From UBA2219 sp964612075 (GTDB taxonomy: Bacteria > Desulfobacterota > Deferrimicrobia > Deferrimicrobiales > Deferrimicrobiaceae), in contig CAZTFC010000007.1 of NCBI GenBank assembly GCA_964612075.1, positions 4,767-68,766 of the forward strand: DNA of 64,000 nucleotides, written 5' to 3'. The notes beneath the pieces are model-generated. The model saw only the letters and a list, made by a program, of their open reading frames with translations. It was not told the DNA's origin and searched no databases. The position numbers were made by a program, and so were the translations under genes. This document shows positions 44,321 through 52,457 of this stretch, in pieces (the first letter of the stretch is position 1; each line of letters opens with the position of its first letter).

Positions 44321-46858
44321 TCATTCCTCCCGCAGCGCCGCGGCGGGAGGGGATCCCGCCAGACGCGCGGCCGGGTAGAGCCCCGCCAGGAAGGACGCGG
44401 CCAGCGCCAGCGCGACGGCCTGCAGCAGGAGCCACGGATCGATGAAGGTCTGCATCGTCCACCCGAAGGAGCGGCGGTTGACGACATGGATGAGGATCAG
44501 AGACTGCGCCAGCCCGAGCGGGACGGCGAGGCAGCCGGCGATCCCCCCGATCACGGCGGATTCCCCGGAGATCAGCCCGAAGGCCTGCGCCGGCGTGAGG
44601 CCGACGGCCCGCATCACGGCGTGCTCGCGCCCGCGCTCGAGCTGGATCGCCATCAGCGCGTTCAGGACCCCGGCGAAGGCGATCAGCACGGTGAGGGCGC
44701 GCAGGACGTTCGTGACGCCGAAGGTGCGGTCGAAGACCTCGAGCGACGCGTCCTTGAGGGCGCGGTTCGAGCGGACGACGGCCGGCCGGCCGTCGAGCAT
44801 CCCGCGGATCCTCTCGACCGCCTCGCCGACGGAGGCGCCGGGGACGAGCCGCAGCCCCACCGAATCGACGCCCCGGTCCTCCCAGTACAGGTCGTGGGTC
44901 TCCCCCAGGATCGCCACGATCCCCTGGTCCGAGCTGTAGTCGTAGTAGACGCCCGCCACCGGGAAATCGCGCGGCCCCTTGTCCGTACGCAGCCGGACCG
45001 CGTCTCCCTTCCGGAGGCCCTGTCGGTATGCGTACGGGTCGGAAACCATGACGGCGCCGCGCGAAAGGGCCTCCCACACCTCGCCGGGATCCCCTTCCCG
45101 GAAACGGAACGCGCGGATGCTCTCCGGGGGGACGCGCATCACGAACAGCTCGGTGAACCCTTCCGGCGACTCCAGCATCCGGCGGTTGAAAAGGACGGAG
45201 CCCTTCACGCCGGGGGCGGAGGTGATCGACGCCACCAGGTCGGGGGGGAGCGGCCTGCGGTCGGGCTCCTTCCGGTCCTCGAAGGAGGAGACGTAGACGT
45301 CCCCCAGGAGGGTGTAGTCCAGCCATTCCGACACCGTCCGCCGGAAGCTGTCGATCATGATCCCGATCCCCACCGTCGTGGACACGGCGACCACGAGGGC
45401 GGCCGTCGCCACGCCCGTCCGGCTGATCGACGCGGGGACGCTGCGGGCGGCCATCTTCCCCGGCGTCCCGAAGAAGAGGGCCAGGGCGGGCTGGATCGCG
45501 CGGACCAGGAGGGCGACCGCGCCCGGCGTTCCGAGCGCGTACCCCGCCACGAGGCAGAACAGCCCGAAGAACGCAGGGAGGACGCTGCGGGACGGGTAAA
45601 GCTGGATCCCGGCGCCAAGAAGGAGCAGCCCCGCGCCCGCCGCCGAGACCGCGGGCAGGACGGAAGACACGCCCTTCTCTATTGCGGAACGGCGCATGAC
45701 GTCCCTCGGCGGGGCGGTGGTCGCTTCGTGGGCGGGCCACAGCGACGCGGCGACCGATCCGAAGGTGCCCAGGACCGACGCCTTGAGGAACGTCGCGGCG
45801 GTCGGCGCGACGTCCCGGATGGACACGACGAAGTACAGGTCCCCGATGGACCGGGTCACCATGGCGAGGAGGAACTTGCCGAGATAGTACCCGAAGGGGA
45901 GGCCCAGCAGCGTACCCGCCGCCCCGAGGACGGCCGCCTCGGAGAGGACCTGCAGGAACACCTCGCCCCGCGTGACCCCGAGGGCCCGCAGCGTTCCCAC
46001 GAGCTGGCGCCGCTGAAGGACCGAGAAGGTCATCGTGTTGTAGACGAGGAACATGCCGACCAGCAGCGAGAGCAGGCTCATCGCCTGGAGGTTCATGGAG
46101 AAGGCGCGCGTCATCCGCTCCATGGCCTTCCCGCGCGCGGCCGTCGGCACGATCTCCGCCCCCGCGGGAAGCACCCCGCGGATCCGGGAGAGGGCGACTT
46201 CCCCCGCCTCCCCCTCGGGGACGCTCAGGTCGATCCGGGAGAGCCTCCCTTCCATGCCGAGGAGCTCCTGGGCGGTGGAGATGTCCGCCACGGCCGTGCT
46301 TTCCAGTGCCTGGCGTGTCACCTCGTCCGGCGGGCGGAGAAAGCCCGAGAGGACGACCTTCCCCGGCTCCATGCCGACCCGCAGCGGCAGGGCGGCGCCC
46401 GGGGACAGCCCCAGGCGCCTCGCCGTATCCTCGAGGACCATGACCGCGCCCGGATGCGTGAGGAGGCGGGCGACGTCCGCGCCCGAGGCGGCCTCCGGCG
46501 TGTAGCTCCGGAACGGCGCCTCGGCGAACGGGTCGACCCCGAGGATGTGGAGGACGCCCCCGGTGCGTCCCGGGACGCGGGCGTACCCCTCGACGACCGG
46601 GGCGATCGTCCGCGATTGGCCCCGGCGCCGCAGCTCCGCGTACAGTTCTTCCGGGACGCCGGAGGCGCCCCCCACGATCCGGTGGGTCGCCTTCCCGGCG
46701 ACGGTGTCGACGGAGATGCGGAAGGCGCGCCGGGCGCTTTCGTTGGCCAGGTCGATCGAGAAGACCGCCGCGACCCCGAGCGCCACCCCGACCAGGCCGA
46801 AGAGAAGCTGGACGGGGTGCCGGGAAAGGTGGCGCAGGCCGGCCAGCCGCAGGATCAT
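44321..46858 (-). CDS. ABC transporter permease with two FtsX-type modules (AttF-AttG-like)
   Basis: The 845-residue membrane protein has the layout of the large LolC/MacB-superfamily permeases. A first membrane helix near residues 17-38 is followed by a large periplasmic domain (about 40-260), three helices with the FtsX signature (LVGMFLVYNTMTFSVLQRR onward), a central pair of helices, a second periplasmic domain (about 510-700) and three final helices ending SPPAAALREE. The length suggests fusion of two ancestral permeases. Its start overlaps the ATPase stop by ATGA. Such proteins usually move lipids or lipoproteins out of the inner membrane, rather than importing solutes. Confidence 0.92.
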   Translation of the reverse strand: MILRLAGLRHLSRHPVQLLFGLVGVALGVAAVFSIDLANESARRAFRISVDTVAGKATHRIVGGASGVPEELYAELRRRGQSRTIAPVVEGYARVPGRTGGVLHILGVDPFAEAPFRSYTPEAASGADVARLLTHPGAVMVLEDTARRLGLSPGAALPLRVGMEPGKVVLSGFLRPPDEVTRQALESTAVADISTAQELLGMEGRLSRIDLSVPEGEAGEVALSRIRGVLPAGAEIVPTAARGKAMERMTRAFSMNLQAMSLLSLLVGMFLVYNTMTFSVLQRRQLVGTLRALGVTRGEVFLQVLSEAAVLGAAGTLLGLPFGYYLGKFLLAMVTRSIGDLYFVVSIRDVAPTAATFLKASVLGTFGSVAASLWPAHEATTAPPRDVMRRSAIEKGVSSVLPAVSAAGAGLLLLGAGIQLYPSRSVLPAFFGLFCLVAGYALGTPGAVALLVRAIQPALALFFGTPGKMAARSVPASISRTGVATAALVVAVSTTVGIGIMIDSFRRTVSEWLDYTLLGDVYVSSFEDRKEPDRRPLPPDLVASITSAPGVKGSVLFNRRMLESPEGFTELFVMRVPPESIRAFRFREGDPGEVWEALSRGAVMVSDPYAYRQGLRKGDAVRLRTDKGPRDFPVAGVYYDYSSDQGIVAILGETHDLYWEDRGVDSVGLRLVPGASVGEAVERIRGMLDGRPAVVRSNRALKDASLEVFDRTFGVTNVLRALTVLIAFAGVLNALMAIQLERGREHAVMRAVGLTPAQAFGLISGESAVIGGIAGCLAVPLGLAQSLILIHVVNRRSFGWTMQTFIDPWLLLQAVALALAASFLAGLYPAARLAGSPPAAALREE

Positions 46859-47562
46859 GCGGGCGGCCCCGCCGGCGCCGTTTCCTCCACGAGACGCCCG
46901 TCACGGAGCGCGAGCACCCGGTCGGCGGACCGGGCCACGGCGTCGTTGTGGGTCACGACGATCATCGCCCTTCCCTCCTTCCGCGCGAGCCCGAAGAGCA
47001 GCTCGAGCACCCGGCTTCCCGACTCGGCGTCCAGGCTTCCCGTCGGCTCGTCGGCCAGCAGGAGGAGGGGGTCGTGCACCACCGCCCGGGCGACGGCGAT
47101 CCGCTGCTGCTCGCCGCCCGAGAGGCGGTCCGGGTACGTGCCGGCACGGTCCGCGAGCCCGATCCGGTCGAGGAGACCGAGCGCGGCCGCGCGCGCCGCC
47201 TCGTCCCTGCGGCCGTTCAGCTCCAGCGGGAGCAGCAGGTTCTCGATCACCGTCAGGGTGGGGATGAGGTTGAACGACTGGAAGACGAGCCCGATGTGGC
47301 GGCGCCGGAACAGCGTCCGCTCCCGCTCCGACAGCCGCGTCAGGTTCGTCCCGTCGAGGATCACCTCGCCCCCGGTGGGCAGGTCGATGCCGCCGACGAG
47401 GTTCAGCAGGGTCGATTTCCCGGATCCGCTTCTGCCGAGGAGGGCCACCGACTCCCCGCGGGCGATCTCCGCGTCGAGGCCGCGGAACACGGTCCGCGTC
47501 GCTTCCCCTTCGGGAAAGCTCTTCGCGAGGCCGCGAAGCTGGACGAGCGGGATACCCGGCAT
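46855..47562 (-). CDS. ABC transporter ATP-binding protein (LolD/MacB/AttE type)
   Basis: The 235-residue ATPase has Walker A GRSGSGKSTLL, the Q-loop region HIGLVFQSFNLIPTLT, the signature LSGGEQQRIAVARA, Walker B LLLLADEPTGSLD and the switch His in VVTHND. The sequence is of the LolD/MacB subfamily that energises FtsX-type permeases. The ATG is at 47562, with GGATACCCGGC upstream and no strong binding site. It is the first gene of the three-gene transporter unit, 25 bases after the LOG-family gene. Confidence 0.95.
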   Translation of the reverse strand: MPGIPLVQLRGLAKSFPEGEATRTVFRGLDAEIARGESVALLGRSGSGKSTLLNLVGGIDLPTGGEVILDGTNLTRLSERERTLFRRRHIGLVFQSFNLIPTLTVIENLLLPLELNGRRDEAARAAALGLLDRIGLADRAGTYPDRLSGGEQQRIAVARAVVHDPLLLLADEPTGSLDAESGSRVLELLFGLARKEGRAMIVVTHNDAVARSADRVLALRDGRLVEETAPAGPPA

Positions 47563-47587
47563 GGTCCTATTGTATCGCGGGGGGGGG

Positions 47588-48577
47588 CTACTCCCCGTTC
47601 AGGAAGTCGATCAGGAGGCGCAGCCGGCCGAAGTTCCGTTCGTTGAACCGGAACACGATCCGCGGCAGGTCGGCCAGCTCCGGGTCGTCCGCCTCCTCGG
47701 GCAGGGCGCCTTCCTGGCGGAACGTCCCTCCGGACAGGAGGTCGGGGAACCCGGCGCGCAGCGCCTCGAGGCGGCCCGGCGCGAGCGGACGGCGGATGCG
47801 GATCACGAGGCGGTTCCCGACGTACCGGGAGCTGTGGTAGACGCGGTAGAAGCGCTGCATCTCCCCGACGGCCTCCTCCACGCTCCCGACGATCCGGAAG
47901 AGGGAAAGGTCGTCGGGCGAGATCAGCTCCCTGCGCAGGAGGTTCTCCTCGATCGACCGCCGCCACGAGGCCCAGTAGTCTCCGCCCGGCTCCTCCACGA
48001 GCACCATCGGGAAGGGGTGCGTCTTCCCGGTCTGGAGCAGCGTCAGCGTCTCGAACGCCTCGTCCATCGTGCCGTACCCGCCCGGAAAGAGGGCGATCCC
48101 GCTGGATTCCTTGAGGAACAACAGCTTCCTCGTGAAGAAATACTTGGTGTTGATCAGCTTCGGGTTCCCCTCCATGACCACGTTCTCCCGCTGCTCGAAA
48201 GGGAGGAGGATGTTGACGCCGATGGAGTGGTCGCGGCCGGCGCCCAGGTGGGCCGCCTTCATGATCCCTTCCCCCGCTCCGGTTACGACGAACCACCCCA
48301 GACGCGCCATCTCCCTGCCGAACTCCTCCGCCTGGCGGAACGACGGGGAGCCGGGGGCGGTGCGGGCGGAACCGAAGACCGTGACCTTGGGGCGCTCCCG
48401 GAGGGTGTCGAAGAGGCGGAAGGCGAGGCGCAGCTCCCGCAGGGCGCGGGAGAGGAGCTTCAGGTCCGCGCGGTTCGCGCCGTCCCCGGCCAGCCCGTCC
48501 ACCGTCCGGTGGAGCTCCTGGAGGAGCTCGTCCGGCGTGACCTTGCGGTTTCCTCCGCGTCTCGTCGCGTTGGGCAT
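47588..48577 (-). CDS. LOG family protein (TIGR00730-like)
   Basis: The 329-residue protein has a Rossmann-type core with VFGSARTAPGSPSFRQAEEFG, VTGAGEGIMKAAHLGAG and the hallmark PGGYGTMDEAFETLTLLQTGK. Related proteins hydrolyse nucleoside 5'-monophosphates to free base (cytokinin-activating LOG or PpnN-like). The long N- and C-terminal extensions resemble the larger bacterial forms rather than the plant-size enzyme. Whether the substrate is AMP or another nucleotide cannot be told. Its stop lies 25 bases before the ABC ATPase start and it may share that transcript. Confidence 0.9.
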   Translation of the reverse strand: MPNATRRGGNRKVTPDELLQELHRTVDGLAGDGANRADLKLLSRALRELRLAFRLFDTLRERPKVTVFGSARTAPGSPSFRQAEEFGREMARLGWFVVTGAGEGIMKAAHLGAGRDHSIGVNILLPFEQRENVVMEGNPKLINTKYFFTRKLLFLKESSGIALFPGGYGTMDEAFETLTLLQTGKTHPFPMVLVEEPGGDYWASWRRSIEENLLRRELISPDDLSLFRIVGSVEEAVGEMQRFYRVYHSSRYVGNRLVIRIRRPLAPGRLEALRAGFPDLLSGGTFRQEGALPEEADDPELADLPRIVFRFNERNFGRLRLLIDFLNGE

Positions 48578-48590
48578 GGCCTGCTCCGGG

Positions 48591-50606
48591 TCAGTGACGC
48601 GAAGGGGCGTCGCCCGGGAGCAGCATGCGGATGGCCTGCCCGAGCTCGCCCATCTGGTAGGGCTTGGCGATGACGCCGCCGAAGCCGTAGTCCCGGTACA
48701 TGGCGAGGATCGGGTCCTGGGAATAGCCGCTGGACACGATCACCTTCGCGTCGGGATCGATGTCGAGCAGCCTGCGGACGGCCTCCTTCCCTCCCATCGC
48801 GCCCGGGACGGTGAGGTCGAGGATCACGGCGTCGAACGGGGCCCCCGCCTTCATGGCTTCGACGTAGGCGTCGACCGCCCTCGATCCGTCGGGCACCGCG
48901 TGCCCCTCGTAGCCCATCGCCTCGAGCATGGACACCGCCACGTCCCTCACCATCTCCTCGTCGTCCATCACGAGGATCTTCCCGATGCCCGGGTGCGGCG
49001 CGGGGCCGGGATCGGGGATCTCCCGCACGGCCGTCGCCGCGGCGGGCAGGAAGATGGAAACGGTCGTCCCCCTGCCGGTCGACGAATCCACGGTGATCGT
49101 GCCCTCGTGCCGCCTGACGATGGAATAGGCCGTGGCCAGCCCGAGGCCGGTGCCTTTTTCCTTCGTCGTGAAGAACGGGTTGAAGATCTTCCCGGCGTTC
49201 TCCTCCGGGATGCCGGCCCCCCGGTCCTCGACGTCGATCTTCACGTAGGCGCCCGGCGGCAGGGTACAGCCGGGAAGCTTCTCCACGTCGATGTTCCGGG
49301 CATCGACGCGGATGGCGCCGCCCTCGGGGCTGGCCTGCGCCGCGTTGAGGACGATGTTGTTGATGACCTGGCCGATCTGCCCGGGGTCGATGTCCACCGG
49401 CGAGAGGTCCTCCGCGACCGTGATCCGGCACTTGACGGTCGATCCCCGGAGGGCGAAGTTCGCGGACTCCTCGACGAGCCGGTTGATGCTGGAGGCCTGG
49501 CGGACGGGCGCCCCGCCCTTGGAGAAGGTGAGGAGCTGCCGGGTCAGGCTCTGGGCGCGGATCGCCGCCTTCTCCGCCTCCAGGAGGCGGGACCAGGTCG
49601 CTTCCCCGGGATCGACCCCGAGCTTTGCGAGGGAGAGGTACCCCATGACGGCGGTGAGGATGTTGTTGAAGTCGTGCGCGATCCCCCCCGCCAGGATTCC
49701 TATGGATTCGAGCACGTTCGACTTGCGAAGCTCCTCCTCGGCCTGCTTCTTCCCCGTGACGTCCCGGAAGATGCCGCGTCCCGCGACGGGCTTCCCGTCC
49801 TCGAAGCGGCAGTTGATGCGCCCTTCCGCGGGGATCCGTCGGCCGTCCTTCGAGAGGAAGACCGTCTCGATGTTCCCCGGGTCCTTCCCGGCCATCACCT
49901 GGCGCAGCAGCTCCTCGTGCCGTTCCCTGCATTCCGGCGCGACGACGTCGGCCACGGAGAGCCGCTCGACCTCCTCCTCCGTGTAGCCGAGGGATTCGCG
50001 CCAGGCGCGGTTCACGAACAGGAAGCGGCCGTCCGGGGACACGCTTTCGATGAGGTCCAGGGCGTTTTCGAAGAAGTCCCGCAGCCTCTCCTCGCTCTCC
50101 CGAAGCGCCTTCTCGGCCGTTTTTCTCTCCGTGATGTCGCTGTTGCTGCCGCGGATGCCCAGGTACCGGCCGTTCTCCCCGAAGACGGGGCGGCCCCGGT
50201 GCTTGATCCAGCGCGTCTCCCCGTTCCGGTGGACGATGCGCAGCTCGAGCTGCCCGGGCACGAGGTCGGCCGACATCCGGCGGGAAAGATCCAGCCACAT
50301 CTCCCGGTCTTCCGGGTGGACGATGGACAGGAACATGTCCCTGGATTCGTGGAATCGCGAGGGGGGGTACCCGGAGATCGTCTCGCAGGAAGGGCTGACG
50401 TAGAGCATCTCCCCGTCCGGGCCGTGCCAGAAGATCCAGTTGGTCGCGAATTCGGCGAGGGTGCGGTAGCGTTCCTCCTGCTCCCGGAGGGCGTTTTCCA
50501 TCCGCTTCCTCTGGTCGATCTCCGAGCGGAGCATGCCGATCGCGTCGCGCAGCTCCTCGAGCTGCCGGTTCAACGGCTCTCCCGCCGCGGGAATCTCATC
50601 CGACAT
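48591..50606 (-). CDS. Hybrid sensor histidine kinase: PAS-PAS-HisKA-HATPase-REC
   Basis: The 671-residue protein lacks membrane segments. It has an N-terminal coiled region, two PAS domains (about residues 45-160 and 170-290, each ending in a PAC-like block such as RGSNSDITERKTAE and RGIFRDVTGKKQAE), and a HisKA box with phospho-His H311 in GGIAHDFNNIL. The ATPase domain has NIVLNAAQASPEGG and GTGLGLATAYSIVR. The C-terminal receiver has phospho-Asp D597 in VILDLTVPG. There is no DNA-binding output. ATG at 50606 lies nine bases after AGGAGGG and is preferred to GTG at 50630. It is transcribed divergently from the bd-like oxidoreductase. Confidence 0.95.
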   Translation of the reverse strand: MSDEIPAAGEPLNRQLEELRDAIGMLRSEIDQRKRMENALREQEERYRTLAEFATNWIFWHGPDGEMLYVSPSCETISGYPPSRFHESRDMFLSIVHPEDREMWLDLSRRMSADLVPGQLELRIVHRNGETRWIKHRGRPVFGENGRYLGIRGSNSDITERKTAEKALRESEERLRDFFENALDLIESVSPDGRFLFVNRAWRESLGYTEEEVERLSVADVVAPECRERHEELLRQVMAGKDPGNIETVFLSKDGRRIPAEGRINCRFEDGKPVAGRGIFRDVTGKKQAEEELRKSNVLESIGILAGGIAHDFNNILTAVMGYLSLAKLGVDPGEATWSRLLEAEKAAIRAQSLTRQLLTFSKGGAPVRQASSINRLVEESANFALRGSTVKCRITVAEDLSPVDIDPGQIGQVINNIVLNAAQASPEGGAIRVDARNIDVEKLPGCTLPPGAYVKIDVEDRGAGIPEENAGKIFNPFFTTKEKGTGLGLATAYSIVRRHEGTITVDSSTGRGTTVSIFLPAAATAVREIPDPGPAPHPGIGKILVMDDEEMVRDVAVSMLEAMGYEGHAVPDGSRAVDAYVEAMKAGAPFDAVILDLTVPGAMGGKEAVRRLLDIDPDAKVIVSSGYSQDPILAMYRDYGFGGVIAKPYQMGELGQAIRMLLPGDAPSRH

Positions 50607-50706
50607 CCGCCGATTTCCCTCCTGTCGCACACTGCTTCCGGACCGGCCGGCAGGGGCGACGGCTGATCAGGATACCACCGCGGAAACCCGTCCGCCACCT
50701 GTCCCT

Positions 50707-50723
50707 GTTTTTTCGGAAAAAAC
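50707..50723. other. Small A/T hairpin in the kinase/oxidoreductase intergenic region
   Basis: GTTTTTT and AAAAAAC form a 7-bp stem with loop CGG, within 297 bases of non-coding DNA between divergent genes (50607-50903). It is weak as a hairpin and may serve as a bent or regulator-binding site. Apart from this and the candidate promoter at 50824-50852, I see nothing else in the interval. Confidence 0.3.
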
Positions 50724-50823
50724 CGGGCGGACCTTCATCCCCGCCGCGCGGAAGAGGGCCGGGAGAGGTGGGCGGCGCGGCCGGGGACCGGGAACGGTTT
50801 CACGCGCCGGGCAGCGTTACCGC

Positions 50824-50852
50824 TTGGTCTTCCATATCGCCGATGTTATCTT
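50824..50852 (+). promoter_or_regulatory. Candidate promoter of the bd-like oxidoreductase operon
   Basis: TTGGTC (50824-50829) and TATCTT (50847-50852) are separated by 17 bases. Transcription would begin near 50859, leaving a leader of about 45 nt containing GGAGG at 50893-50897 before the TTG start. Both hexamers are imperfect. Confidence 0.4.
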
Positions 50853-50903
50853 CAAGGGAAGTTCCTGGACAGTCCAAAGGCGGCTCTGGCGCGGAGGTGA
50901 CCC

Positions 50904-52457
50904 TTGAACTATCCGGTTTGGTACCTGCCTGAAGTCGGCGGCGGACTGCTGATCGCCATCATCGCCGTCGTCCACGTCTTCATCTCCCATTTCGCGGTGG
51001 GGGGCGGGCTGTACCTCGTGCTCGCCGAGCGTAAGGGGATCCGGGAGAAAAGCGCGGCGATCCTCGAATTCACCCGCTCCCACACCAAGTTTTTCCTCCT
51101 TATGACCGTCGTCGCGGGCGGCATCACCGGCGTCGCCATATGGTGGATCATCTCCCTGGTGCATCCCGCAGCCACCTCCCTCCTGATCCACACCTTCGTC
51201 TTCGGCTGGGCCATCGAGTGGGTGTTCTTCCTCGTGGAGATCGTTTCGATCTTCATCTACTTCTATACGTTCGGCCGCATGGACGACCGGACCCACCAGA
51301 TCATGGGGTGGATCTATTTCATCGCCGCCTGGCTCAGCCTGTTCGTGATCAACGGCATCATCGGGTTCATGCTGGATCCCGGCACATGGCCGGAGGACCG
51401 CTCGTTCTGGTCCGGATTCTTCAACCCGCTGTTCTGGCCCGCCCTCGTCTTCCGGACGGCGGTCGCCTGCATGTTCGCGGGAGTGTATGCCTTCCTGACC
51501 ACCGCGTTCCTCGACGACCCGGGGACGAAGCGTTCCATGACCCTGTTTTCCGCGAAATGGGTCCTCGTCTCCTGGCTGACCGCCATCCCGTGCGGCATCT
51601 GGTATTACCTGGCCGTTCCTGCGGAAGCGCGGGCGCTGATCGCCGGCGCTTCCCCGACCATCCAGCGGGCGCTCCAGGCGGGCTTGTGGGCGGTCTCGGC
51701 GCTCGCCGTGCTGACGCTGCTCCTCGTCATCCTCAAGCCGGCCCGACATACGCGTCCCGTTTCGTTCTTCATATTCCTTTGCGCCCTGGTGTTCATGGGG
51801 GCGTTCGAATGGACCCGCGAGGCGGCGAGGAGGCCCTACGTGGTCAACAGGGTGCTGTACTCCAACGGCATCGCGCGGGCGGACGTACCGAGGCTTCAAC
51901 GCACCGGCTACCTCGAGGCCGCCCTGTGGACAAGGCACAAGGGGGTCGATGAGGAGAACCTTGCGGAGGCGGGCAAGGAGCTTTTCGTCCACCAGTGCCA
52001 TGCCTGCCACACCATCGGCGGGGCCAACAACGACATCCTGGCCCGGACGCGGAGCATGTCGTTTCCCGCGATGGCTTCCTACATCCGGACGATCCACGAG
52101 AAGCGGTATTTCATGCCCCCCTTCGCCGGCACCGAAGCCGAAGTGCGGGCGCTGGCGACGTTCATCGTGGGCGGGCTGCACGGAAAGGAAATCGCCGAGA
52201 GGCGGCCGTCCGCGGCGGGGGCCCCTTCCGGAAGGGACGTTTTCGAGGAGCATTGTTCCGCCTGCCACACCCTGAGCGGCGGGGACAACCCGGTTTCGCC
52301 GAAGGTGGCCGGATGGGACCGGAAGAGGATCCGGGGAGCGCTCGACCGGCTGGAAACGCTCGCGGACGGCGCCATGCCGCCCCTCAAGGCCTCGCCGGCG
52401 GAAAAGGACGCCCTTTCCGATTTCCTGGTCTCGACGCAGCGGGGAGGTGCGCAATGA
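50904..52457 (+). CDS. Cytochrome bd subunit I-like membrane protein fused to a di-haem cytochrome c domain
   Basis: The 517-residue protein has about eight membrane segments up to residue 290 with the topology of the first half of CydA. H24 aligns with the CydA His19 position, and acidic E105 and E112 lie in WAIEWVFFLVEIVS like the paired glutamates of CydA helix III. The CydA b558 His186 position appears as Arg in LVFRTAVACMF. There is no quinol loop and no GRQPW motif. The C-terminal 160 residues carry two haem c sites, C365-H-A-C368-H369 and C451-S-A-C454-H455, each with a plausible distal Met (YFMPPF, AMPPL). TTG start at 50904 is six bases after GGAGG. The stop overlaps the next gene by ATGA. 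Cytochrome c, not quinol, is the likely electron donor. Confidence 0.85.
   Translation: MNYPVWYLPEVGGGLLIAIIAVVHVFISHFAVGGGLYLVLAERKGIREKSAAILEFTRSHTKFFLLMTVVAGGITGVAIWWIISLVHPAATSLLIHTFVFGWAIEWVFFLVEIVSIFIYFYTFGRMDDRTHQIMGWIYFIAAWLSLFVINGIIGFMLDPGTWPEDRSFWSGFFNPLFWPALVFRTAVACMFAGVYAFLTTAFLDDPGTKRSMTLFSAKWVLVSWLTAIPCGIWYYLAVPAEARALIAGASPTIQRALQAGLWAVSALAVLTLLLVILKPARHTRPVSFFIFLCALVFMGAFEWTREAARRPYVVNRVLYSNGIARADVPRLQRTGYLEAALWTRHKGVDEENLAEAGKELFVHQCHACHTIGGANNDILARTRSMSFPAMASYIRTIHEKRYFMPPFAGTEAEVRALATFIVGGLHGKEIAERRPSAAGAPSGRDVFEEHCSACHTLSGGDNPVSPKVAGWDRKRIRGALDRLETLADGAMPPLKASPAEKDALSDFLVSTQRGGAQ

Noticed and set aside
43611..46904. Minus-strand frame of about 1097 codons overlapping the permease and AttH-like genes in another phase
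   Set aside because: The permease and AttH-like proteins in the other phase have coherent membrane topology and family motifs; this frame gives an Arg/Gly/Pro-rich product.
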